Source: an uncultured Flavobacteriales bacterium
GTDB taxonomy: Bacteria; Bacteroidota; Bacteroidia; Flavobacteriales; UBA1820
NCBI GenBank assembly: GCA_938023515.1
Contig: CALJDR010000062.1
Location: 1 to 49,870 of the forward strand
Length of the DNA: 49,870 bases
Direction: 5' to 3'
A model generated the notes under the pieces. That model made no database searches. It had not been told where the DNA came from and saw only the letters and a program-made list of their open reading frames with translations. How positions within the stretch are numbered: position 1 is the stretch's first letter; every line of letters starts with the position of its first letter. The translations under genes and the position numbers were made by a program. Shown one piece after another: positions 27,801-33,965 of the stretch.

Positions 27801-28103
27801 TCCTACACCGGCCGCCCGGCTGGGCAGCCCGTCGGTCAGCTCCGCAAAAACGGCCGCGTATTTTGTTCTGAACTCCTTTTCCGCCGAAGTGACGGCATCG
27901 TCTAACTCCTTTTGATACTTTTCCCGCAATTGCGCATGAATGCGTATATACTCCGGAGAATTCTTCTCCATCCCCCACGCCGCGACAGCCCGCCCCAATG
28001 CTTCGGCATAGGCCTTATCCACCCGTTTTTTGATAGCAATTATCGCCTTATCAAGCTCTTTCTGAAGTCGTTCAACAGAAGATCGGGCTTGTCTTTCATT
28101 CAT
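24816..28103 (-). CDS. Polymorphic toxin: MuF-like segment, HExxH motif and C-terminal EndoU-type nuclease
   Basis: A 1095-residue protein counted from the Met at 28103, chosen because the upstream extension runs through a promoter and a hairpin. Residues 1-100 are coiled-coil-like and charged. Residues 230-276 (GGPRKRDICDEM, then HYNCRCACHPLI) match the Cys-rich MuF/SPP1-gp7 phage-head domain. HEMVH near residue 432 is an HExxH metalloprotease motif, with a possible third ligand in TEWYARE. Residues 600-680 are Ala/Pro-rich, followed by a Gly-rich hydrophobic stretch. The last 150 residues form an EndoU-type nuclease (YEHVLN, FSGGHTEKS, ETGVYQGKV, SSFFPKNWPESKIMEEV). No signal peptide is visible, no other phage genes lie nearby, and the secretion route is unknown. 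The immunity gene follows after 6 bases. Confidence 0.82.
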   Translation of the reverse strand: MNERQARSSVERLQKELDKAIIAIKKRVDKAYAEALGRAVAAWGMEKNSPEYIRIHAQLREKYQKELDDAVTSAEKEFRTKYAAVFAELTDGLPSRAAGVGEFVEKYQGSQKWVGQSEIARSAAAFSEEIKLLEKLREDPGIVSAIGPVRNGKLTARQVNRLTGLLKNPQAAKKAGVDLSRWRESVYGRNTTGNSASLLENSLERTLVKDGYVLQNTMSQDVPEIIGCRISVRPANKYGGPRKRDICDEMAADYPKGFVFTGWHYNCRCACHPLIKNSLLTPALAAKGFIGVADDTEITMPEKAEAFLTGNIERYQNAFPELPKANYVDYRGQKRLLANLKPEDQLGYYLGNFGDDFLKGYKAVEVTLSEPSDPEVFMDTRIAGDQVRFNISTRTAADGHNPAKDLIGAFKKSNTGIPLTREELSAASDITHEMVHTMGREHSFAELEQQYPDRRDELLDFNLYPQSPRRQALEMVTEWYAREIFPQVAKSQQWALPEGFEQSIGTGYVDMVANLRIFLEYTGGSQQTTDRLAEILRRPDKAFAYRYLTDIIRETKVLKSGRNPETLLKKMLSAPPEEFSRYLEEAAVRPAPAETPAPVVPVVVSAAAGQQAAQSAAALKAEEELARLGLDAKGAAKRLGTGLEGVKKNSLVDARASSVLRGLGHVTKWGLILAPVGIATNAYEEQQEKAKSPSTTPAQTADASTLGEQMFPGYHRYVSPKLYTGQSHAAGLTAGVVDGLIDLGVGFKDVIGGIGKYAVYGISKLLGSVFPSSPGTAGAVMSEKFDGINQYGDQMGLELLEFFKEYNANPVFRQMFQDQLTGGLKDYFSRLNGTLPEQGYAQGRLLVDVVSLLVATGGLKKLMGNWKRLKTFSLKEYLPKKPAQAKNIIEKEIKILGNPAAKAGTQVPKTLPSAPVPTPKTMMNYSPINRIENADKMIGKAGYEHVLNVNKARWNKQKKIFEFSGGHTEKSIKQYITNNGGGRYAIKHKMVNSETGVYQGKVVIELNNGMSISKAGTISSFFPKNWPESKIMEEVQYAAKNLKGMHPKYIDAYVGETREGVQIVFFCEEEAENKIKRVISFFPLHEKLANFKSLN
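25443..25546. repeat. 104-bp direct repeat, inner copy
   Basis: This lies inside the large toxin gene just upstream of the variable toxin tip. It matches 23326-23429 with one mismatch, so recombination between the copies would delete both toxin-immunity units between them. Confidence 0.95.
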
Positions 28104-28134
28104 TTTATTTCTTTTTTGATAATTATAAATGCGC

Positions 28135-28157
28135 AAAAAAGGCTTAATACCAAGCCT
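28135..28157 (-). other. Hairpin with T-run in the toxin gene leader
   Basis: On the minus strand AGGCTT-GGTATT-AAGCCT is followed by TTTTTT (28135-28140), about 30 bases before the toxin start. It has the form of an intrinsic terminator but sits at the very start of the predicted transcript, with no minus-strand gene upstream to terminate. It may dampen toxin expression or stabilise the mRNA. Confidence 0.6.
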
Positions 28158-28162
28158 ATTCA

Positions 28163-28193
28163 CTAATATAGTCAAAAAAGATATATTTTCAAA
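28163..28193 (-). promoter_or_regulatory. Candidate promoter of the toxin gene
   Basis: Minus-strand TTTG (28190-28193), exactly 19 bp, TATATTAG (28163-28170), one mismatch from TAnnTTTG. The transcript would start at or just before the hairpin at 28140-28157. Confidence 0.55.
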
Positions 28194-28324
28194 GGAAAAA
28201 TCCTACAATTTATCGCCGGTCTTGTTATTCAGCATTGAAGGTATTCCCCGGCAACTTACCGGCACAACTTTAGGCTCTATTGCCTATTTTTACCTAAGGA
28301 AATCCGCCGCTCAGAAAAAATGAA

Positions 28325-28349
28325 GGAACGGTGTTATGTTTCGCGTTCC
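28325..28349. promoter_or_regulatory. Inverted repeat upstream of the ECF sigma gene
   Basis: GGAACG (28325-28330) and CGTTCC (28344-28349) are perfect complements 13 bases apart, ending 19 bases before the sigma-factor start. GGAAC also resembles a -35 element used by many ECF sigma factors, so it may be an autoregulatory site. Weak evidence. Confidence 0.35.
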
Positions 28350-28368
28350 ATATTGTCTTGCTATTGAA

Positions 28369-28872
28369 ATGGAGAAAGAAAGATTCGTTCGGGAAATATT
28401 GCCTCTGCGGGGCAAACTGTCGGCCTATGCCCGGCGGTTCCTGCGGGACCCGGACGAAGCGGAAGATATCGTTCAGGAAGTTTTTCTAAAGCTCTGGTCG
28501 ATCCGCGACAGCCTGGAACGCTATTACAGCATCGAAGCCTTTTCGATGAGGATCACGAAAAACCTTTCCCTGAACCGTCTTAAAATCCAACAACGGAACA
28601 ATTCCATTTCGGATTTCGAGGCAGCAGGAGACAGTCCCGATCCCCAGAAGATACTGGAATACCGGGACAGCGCCCGGCAGATCTCGGAAATCATATGTAC
28701 CCTGCCCGACACCCAGCAGGCTGTCCTGCGGATGAAACACCTGGATGGACTGGAGACAAGCGAAATAGCCGAGATCACCGGCAGTAATATCGAAGCTGTG
28801 CGGGTAAACCTCTCCCGGGCCCGAAAAAAAGTCAAAGAGCTGTTCTTAAAAATACAGGATCATGGAAAATAA
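28369..28872 (+). CDS. ECF-subfamily RNA polymerase sigma factor
   Basis: A 167-residue sigma-70 relative with only regions 2 and 4. Region 2 (residues 20-80) contains FLRDPDEAEDIVQEVFLKLW, and region 4 (about 110-160) contains LPDTQQAVLRMKHLDGLETSEIAEI and the recognition helix EAVRVNLSRARKKVKE. I chose the ATG at 28369 because the 11 codons before it contain the inverted repeat and the conserved N-terminus begins MEKERF. Its stop overlaps the start of the next gene by 11 bases, so translation is coupled. It probably directs transcription of this operon and of an unknown stress or envelope regulon. Confidence 0.93.
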   Translation: MEKERFVREILPLRGKLSAYARRFLRDPDEAEDIVQEVFLKLWSIRDSLERYYSIEAFSMRITKNLSLNRLKIQQRNNSISDFEAAGDSPDPQKILEYRDSARQISEIICTLPDTQQAVLRMKHLDGLETSEIAEITGSNIEAVRVNLSRARKKVKELFLKIQDHGK

Positions 28873-29470
28873 AGACCGATATATAGAAGAATTACTGGCA
28901 CTCTTTTTCGAGGGAAGTACCACAAACGCCCAGGAAAAAGAACTGTACGATTATTTCGCACAGGAGGATATTCCAGCACATTTAGCCCCATACAAGCCCC
29001 TGATAAGTTATTTTGAAAACGGGCTGGAAAAGGAAGGGCCTGCCCGAAAATTACCTCCTAAAAATATATTCCGGCGTATCGGGGTAAGGGCATCCGTTGC
29101 AGCCGTCTTTATCCTGGGGGCGCTCATCGCGATTCCCTTTCTGATGCAGCGGGAAAATGCGTTCGACCCCTACCAGGGGAGTTACACAGTCCGCAACGGC
29201 CAAACGATCGTCGGCGATCCGGAAACTTTCGCCTCGCAGCGGGAAGCCATCGAGCGGGAAATGGACGAGAAACAGCGGGAACTCGAAGCGATAAACGAAG
29301 CCGTCGACCGAAAAATAGCCGGGTACACCTCCCTGAATGAGACTGAGCGGAGCCTGAACGAGACTTCGGAAAAAATGGAGCTTTACTCCCGCTGGGAGCG
29401 GGAATTCAAAGCGGCCGACCAACCCGCCGGGCAAACAACGCCACCAATCAAACAAAACCATAAATCATGA
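28862..29470 (+). CDS. Single-TM protein, candidate anti-sigma factor
   Basis: A 202-residue protein. Residues 1-70 are cytoplasmic and start with MENKDRYIEELLALFFEGSTTNAQEKELYDYF, like the zinc-less anti-sigma N-terminus that counts as 'leaf' segments in Bacteroidota regulators. One membrane helix follows (ASVAAVFILGALIAIPFL, about 78-95). The rest is a periplasmic domain with a heptad-like coiled coil (about 120-180). Its position directly behind and overlapping the ECF gene is the main argument that it restrains that sigma factor. It lacks the FecR domain, so it is not a TonB-linked carbohydrate regulator. Confidence 0.72.
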   Translation: MENKDRYIEELLALFFEGSTTNAQEKELYDYFAQEDIPAHLAPYKPLISYFENGLEKEGPARKLPPKNIFRRIGVRASVAAVFILGALIAIPFLMQRENAFDPYQGSYTVRNGQTIVGDPETFASQREAIEREMDEKQRELEAINEAVDRKIAGYTSLNETERSLNETSEKMELYSRWEREFKAADQPAGQTTPPIKQNHKS

Positions 29471-29895
29471 AAGCGAACAAAAAATTATTCTTTCTCCTCT
29501 TTTCCCTGTTGGGAGCCTCCGGGTTGTACGCCCAGGAAAACCTGAACCGCTGGGTCGAAAAATGCGAAAAAGACCCCGCCATCGACATCACGGTAATAGA
29601 CTACCGGGACAACGCCACCAAAGCGATCGAAGGGAAGACCGTAAAGATCACCTTCCCACAGGATTCGCCCCTGCTCAAAAGCCTGACCGAGGCTTTCGAC
29701 AAGGACAAAGGCAACGCCTATATGGCCGCCTCCAAACGGATGAACGGGCAGACGGTGCCCGACTTGTGCCGGTTCAACAAAGGAACTACGGAGACCCGCC
29801 TGTCCTGCGATTACAAGACCATAAACTACGGCCAGGACAAAGTCGTGGAGGTTACCGTCATCTACAATTACCGCTGGGATAAAATGAAAGGCTGA
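29467..29895 (+). CDS. Small secreted protein of the sigma operon (DUF5024-like)
   Basis: A 142-residue protein with a clear signal peptide (LFFLLFSLLGASGLYAQ, cleaved about residue 22) and a mature domain with two Cys near the middle and end (PDLCRF, LSCDY) that could form a disulfide. From memory it resembles the Bacteroidales DUF5024 family, which is often found behind ECF sigma genes; I could not confirm this. Its ATG overlaps the TGA of the preceding gene (ATGA), so the three genes form one translationally coupled operon. Probably a periplasmic effector or sensor of that regulon. Confidence 0.75.
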   Translation: MKANKKLFFLLFSLLGASGLYAQENLNRWVEKCEKDPAIDITVIDYRDNATKAIEGKTVKITFPQDSPLLKSLTEAFDKDKGNAYMAASKRMNGQTVPDLCRFNKGTTETRLSCDYKTINYGQDKVVEVTVIYNYRWDKMKG

Positions 29896-29934
29896 CGCAG
29901 CTTTTCCCCATCGCCGCCGCAGGCGGAAACAAAA

Positions 29935-29966
29935 GCCGGGGGCGCTCCATAAGGAGCGCCCCCGGC
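29935..29966. terminator. Long GC-rich hairpin after the sigma operon
   Basis: Perfect 14-bp arms GCCGGGGGCGCTCC / GGAGCGCCCCCGGC with an ATAA loop, between the convergent genes at 29895 and 30003. It has no strong T-run on the plus side, but the stem stability suggests it terminates or protects 3' ends of both transcripts. Confidence 0.7.
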
Positions 29967-30002
29967 CGATTATATACAATTTTAAGTAACTCTGAATGTC
30001 GG

Positions 30003-32198
30003 TTAGAACTCGAATTCTACTTCGTCCAGCCACAGGTTAGCGGCACTGCTTCCCTTGAATGTCGAACCATCCTTACTGCTGGAAGCCGAAATGATCACAT
30101 AATTTGCATCCGATGGATTAAAGTCATCGCTCTTATAAGTGAGTTCTATCCGGAACTTTTTGAATCCGTTTCCATAAGCACCGGAAACTTCTTCGCTGCT
30201 GGTCAAGCGCCCATAAGCGACAATATCCGGATCGGCCGAAAGATCGTTGGCTGTAAGCCCGGGATAGCTATCGGCATTATTGGTGTCCACATTGTACACT
30301 TTCTTCGAGATAGCTACATAGATATCGCACGCATCTTTTTCTTCAAGGGGCGTATCTAATTTTTTTCCATCATAATCGATGTTCCCGGAAGTATATTTGT
30401 AATACCCGCTGAAAGCGACCGGCTTGTGGGTATAGGAAACCCCGAAGTTCATGGACGCACTCCCCGAAGAAATGATCGTATTTTCATAAGTCCCCGTAAA
30501 CAGGTTCCCCGCTGCAAATTTTCCTACCCCGGATATGGTGACCCAGCTGGATACCATTTGGAGGGAATAATCCCCGGCTACTTTATTCGTACCGTCCGGA
30601 CGGGTTGGGTTCGCATCGTCCCCGGCCATCGCCAAACCTCCTTTCGAAGCTTTAGTGCTGTTACCATTACCGGACTGCCATACGTTATCGGCGCTTCCGG
30701 AAGTTTCTCCGACAAACCAACCCTGTTTACCCAGGGAAGATAAGATCAGATAAATTTTTGTGCGGTACCATTTATCGAAACCGGAATACGGGAGCTGGGC
30801 CGCAGCCTTGCTCACGGCGTTGTCCGGGGTGGTACCCACTACCGTGCCGTAATATACCGTACCGCCGGTTAACGTGCCGTCATTGTACAGGCCGGCACAG
30901 CTGGCGATAAATCCGTCGGCGATGGTAGCCGTGGCCTGGGGTTCTACCGTCAGGTTCCCGGAGAGGACCAGGCGGCCCGTACCGGAAATGCTGCTGCCGT
31001 TGCCCAAAATGACATCGGAAGCGTAAAGTATCCCGCCGTTCACCACCAGGTCTGCCCCGCCGACAAAGCCGACGGTGGTCGTGACTTTCCGGGTGGGGTT
31101 GGCCGTAGCGATAATTTTATCCGCAGACGCATCGATCGGGCCTACCGAAGAGGAGGCGTCGACGATCAGTTTATACGGCCCGTTCACGGTCACAGGATAG
31201 GTGGGGAACACCGCGTTCTCGTCCAGGGTCACGTCAGCCGTCAGCGTAACGGTCACCGGGGCAGAAGCGCCCTGCATGGCATTGTTCCAGTCGGTCACAT
31301 TGCCTACGTTGGTGGAAGCACCCACCGCGTCGAAAGTCAGTCCGGTCACCTCATACTGGTATCCGGCCTCGAAAGTCTTGCCTGCCTTGTCGAACGAGAA
31401 GTCGCCCGCCGAGGTCGAGATCTTTACCGTAGCATCGCTCACGGTCGTCGGAGGGATGGGCAGGTAAACCGTATACGCAGTGCCGACCGTTAATTCCGGG
31501 GTATCGGTGAACGTCACAGCTATAGAAGCAGCCATCTGGGCTCCGTTAGGCGTAACGGCGCCGGTAGACTTGTTCATATTGTGCTCCAGGCTGAATACCG
31601 AGTTGCTGTTCTTGTCCGACACCGTTACGGAGGTCAGGGTTACAGCCCCTCCCGTAGCGTTGGAAGACAGCGTAACAGGCAGTTTCAGCATGGCGCTCGC
31701 ATGGTTCATGGGCGCCGAAGCGGAAGTAGCCCCTTCCGCCACCGTGATCACATCGGAATACATGTATTTGTATTTCAATGCACCTTTGGCATTGTCTTTC
31801 GCTGCATGGGTGGTCGAAACGTCCCCGAAGGAGAACTGAACATCCGAAGCGGTCGCGGTCGCGCTCTGGCCATATACGACCCGGTAAGTCCCGGCCGCCA
31901 CGGTTCCGCCGCTTTGCAGTTCAAAATCCGCTTTGGTCCCATCGGCAGAGATACTGCCCTGGGCTACTTTAAAGTCGTAGGAGGTAGTTCCGCTGACGGA
32001 TACCAGTTTCACTACGTCGTCGGATTCCCATTTCACGGTCAGTCCGTCGGCGCCGATCGATGTGCGGGTCTGAGGCTGGGATGTGGCCGACAGTTTAAAT
32101 CCTTCTCCGGACTGTCCGGAATTTCCGCCTTCTTTCTGGCATCCGACCATAAGGGCGGCCAGGCATAGGGCGGATACGATATATTTTATTTTCATCAT
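30003..32198 (-). CDS. Surface lipoprotein with fimbrillin-like and PCMD domains
   Basis: A 731-residue protein with a lipobox (ALMVGC, lipidated Cys about residue 20) and a Gly/Ser linker. Residues 35-290 resemble the fimbrillin-like beta domain (TRTSIGADGLTVKWESDDVVKL, YTVYLPIPPTT, AGYQYEVTGLTF). Residues 290-470 are beta-rich and Gly-rich. Residues 480-731 match the putative carbohydrate metabolism domain: SMNFGVSYTHKPVAFSGYYKY, DIVAYGRLTS, and the ending NYVIISASSSKDGSTFKGS...LWLDEVEFEF. Expected at the cell surface as an adhesin, fimbria-like subunit or glycan-binding protein. A 41-codon gene precedes it by about 50 bases on the same strand. Confidence 0.85.
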   Translation of the reverse strand: MMKIKYIVSALCLAALMVGCQKEGGNSGQSGEGFKLSATSQPQTRTSIGADGLTVKWESDDVVKLVSVSGTTSYDFKVAQGSISADGTKADFELQSGGTVAAGTYRVVYGQSATATASDVQFSFGDVSTTHAAKDNAKGALKYKYMYSDVITVAEGATSASAPMNHASAMLKLPVTLSSNATGGAVTLTSVTVSDKNSNSVFSLEHNMNKSTGAVTPNGAQMAASIAVTFTDTPELTVGTAYTVYLPIPPTTVSDATVKISTSAGDFSFDKAGKTFEAGYQYEVTGLTFDAVGASTNVGNVTDWNNAMQGASAPVTVTLTADVTLDENAVFPTYPVTVNGPYKLIVDASSSVGPIDASADKIIATANPTRKVTTTVGFVGGADLVVNGGILYASDVILGNGSSISGTGRLVLSGNLTVEPQATATIADGFIASCAGLYNDGTLTGGTVYYGTVVGTTPDNAVSKAAAQLPYSGFDKWYRTKIYLILSSLGKQGWFVGETSGSADNVWQSGNGNSTKASKGGLAMAGDDANPTRPDGTNKVAGDYSLQMVSSWVTISGVGKFAAGNLFTGTYENTIISSGSASMNFGVSYTHKPVAFSGYYKYTSGNIDYDGKKLDTPLEEKDACDIYVAISKKVYNVDTNNADSYPGLTANDLSADPDIVAYGRLTSSEEVSGAYGNGFKKFRIELTYKSDDFNPSDANYVIISASSSKDGSTFKGSSAANLWLDEVEFEF

Positions 32199-32251
32199 CT
32201 TATTATTTTGTTATTCCTGATTCGTTGCGGCCGTCAGCCGCTAAAAAGGCA

Positions 32252-32377
32252 TTACCACGGAGTTCCCGGCTGGAACGGATTGTTGGTCACGGCAAATCCA
32301 CGTTCGACGTTGACTTCTACCACTTCAGCGCCCGGCGCTTGGTAGATTTCTTTTTTCCTTGATCTCGTGTCTTTCAT
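32252..32377 (-). CDS. 41-residue peptide of the 'GFA...PGTPW' type
   Basis: A short gene between the promoter and the lipoprotein gene. The product starts MKDTRSRKKEIYQAPGAEVV, continues EVNVERGFAVTNNPF and ends QPGTPW. This matches, from memory, a recurring but poorly annotated class of Bacteroidales small proteins with a Y-x-(A/P)P-x3-EV-x-E-(V/L) opening and a G-F-A-x(5-9)-F-x-PG-x-W ending, often found next to fimbrillin or lipoprotein genes. It has no signal peptide. Function unknown. Confidence 0.75.
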   Translation of the reverse strand: MKDTRSRKKEIYQAPGAEVVEVNVERGFAVTNNPFQPGTPW

Positions 32378-32427
32378 TTTTTATATTCTTTTCTGATTGT
32401 TAACAAATTCATAAATAACGCTAAGGG

Positions 32428-32435
32428 CAAAAGTA
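32428..32435 (-). promoter_or_regulatory. Candidate -7 box of the peptide/lipoprotein operon
   Basis: Minus-strand TACTTTTG matches TAnnTTTG about 50 bases upstream of the peptide start. A TTG lies 22 bp upstream of it. Two palindromes further upstream, GTTTGCAAAC (32479-32488) and GATATT-ACATCC-AATATC (32546-32563), may bind regulators. The rest of the 32436-32672 gap shows no gene. Confidence 0.5.
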
Positions 32436-32672
32436 GGGTAAAATTCCAAGCGGGGGACAATTTCAGAAAATAAAGGGAGTTTGCAAACAAAAAAAACGAC
32501 AAAATGGACATCCCGGAAATTTTTGATTTTCGTTATCATTGAAAGATATTACATCCAATATCAGTTATTTGTATAAAAAATACCTTGCAAATATTTAACA
32601 AACACTATTTTTTCAATGCAGGAAAATACGACAAAAAGGCAAATTATACCGAATTTTCCCAAAGTATTTCTT

Positions 32673-33950
32673 TTACCGGCCGGTAGCCTGGAGGTACAGG
32701 GTAAGTTTGACCATGTAGTCGGTATAACTGTCCGTATACTGGTCGCGAGCCTGCTGCAGGGAGGTCTGCGCATCCAGAAGATCGGTAAGGGTAGACGTTC
32801 CGGCTTTGTAATAATCGCTGCTCAGACGGAGGTTCTCCTGAGCAGTAGCGATCGATTCTTTGGACAAAGCCACTTGATTATACGCTTCGGTCAGGTCGTT
32901 CCAGCATTTCTGCATCCGGATGAGCAGCAACTGGGAAGCGTCTTCTTTTTCCAACTCGGCGATCTGGAGGGAGAGTTTTTGTTTTTTTATCGCATGTGAG
33001 CCGCCCCACCAGTCGGAAATAGGCACCGAGACCGAGGCGAATACCATACCCAGGCGATGGTCGTTGTCCAGCCAATTGTCATACGAATAGCTGGCCCCCA
33101 CCCCGATAGTCGGCAGGTTTTTCCCGACGGCCAGGCGTTTTTGCAGTTTGGCTGCTTCCACATTGCTCGTCAATAACCGATAAGAGGAGGTATTGGGCAG
33201 CACCTGCAAGTGGTCTACTTTGTAATTTTGCGGGGCCGGCAGTTTGGAAAGGCTGTCCGGAGCGACCGCAAAATCATCCGTACCCATCCCGATATACTGC
33301 CCGAGCAGCATTTTGACGATAGACAGCCCGTTCTCTATCTCCAGGCGGGTACTTTTGACAGAGTTCACTTTAAGTTGCACCTTCATCAGGTCGTTGCGGT
33401 TGGTCACCCCGGCCTTTACATAAAGGTCGACATCTTTATAGGTGCTGGCCAATAGTTGTTCCACCATATCGACGGTACGCAGTTTTTCCTGCAGGCCGAT
33501 ATATTGCCAGTAGTATTCCTCGGTGGTAAGCACCACTTCATCACGGGTCTGTTCAGCCTGGTATCCACTGACCTCGTACCCCACTTTGGCCAGTTTGTTG
33601 GAATTGACGATCTGGCCGCCGGCTAATACCGGCTGGGTGGCCGTGACAGCCCCCATCACTCCGTTATCGATGAAATACATCGGAGGCAGAATTGAAGGAA
33701 GGATGTCCAGTTCGATCAGTCCGTGATCGTTGGTCATCCACACACCCTGCGCTTTTACCGTGGGGAAATATTTGGTGAGTGCTTCCCGGCGCACCTGCCG
33801 GGCCTGTTCGATCCCGATGCGGGCATTCTTCATCCGCACATTGTTCTCCAGGGCCATTCCCCGGCAATCGTCCAGCGTGAGGGCTTTTTGCTGACCCCAG
33901 GCAGGCTGGGACAAGGCTATCAGGATAGAGGCTATGATTACTTTTCTCAT
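32673..33950 (-). CDS. TolC-family outer membrane efflux protein
   Basis: A 425-residue protein with a signal peptide (ASILIALSQPAWGQ) and the two-fold repeated long helices of the TolC/OMF fold. Each repeat has an AL-x-L-x(2)-A-like start (KALTLDDCRGMALENN near residue 22) and a Tyr/Thr-rich strand region (TVKAQGVWMTNDHG; TIGVGASYSYDNWLDND). The C-terminus (LTDLLDAQTSLQQARDQYTDSYTDYM) is typical. It forms the trimeric outer-membrane channel of the pump. It is the last gene of the adaptor-transporter-channel operon, 15 bases after the transporter, so all three parts of the pump are present. Confidence 0.92.
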   Translation of the reverse strand: MRKVIIASILIALSQPAWGQQKALTLDDCRGMALENNVRMKNARIGIEQARQVRREALTKYFPTVKAQGVWMTNDHGLIELDILPSILPPMYFIDNGVMGAVTATQPVLAGGQIVNSNKLAKVGYEVSGYQAEQTRDEVVLTTEEYYWQYIGLQEKLRTVDMVEQLLASTYKDVDLYVKAGVTNRNDLMKVQLKVNSVKSTRLEIENGLSIVKMLLGQYIGMGTDDFAVAPDSLSKLPAPQNYKVDHLQVLPNTSSYRLLTSNVEAAKLQKRLAVGKNLPTIGVGASYSYDNWLDNDHRLGMVFASVSVPISDWWGGSHAIKKQKLSLQIAELEKEDASQLLLIRMQKCWNDLTEAYNQVALSKESIATAQENLRLSSDYYKAGTSTLTDLLDAQTSLQQARDQYTDSYTDYMVKLTLYLQATGR

Positions 33951-33965
33951 AATTCCAAAATCGGT

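Noticed and set aside
23187..28200. Prophage or integrative element inserted at tRNA-Arg
   Set aside because: No integrase, no duplicated tRNA end and no phage structural genes; the MuF-like segment is only part of the toxin protein.
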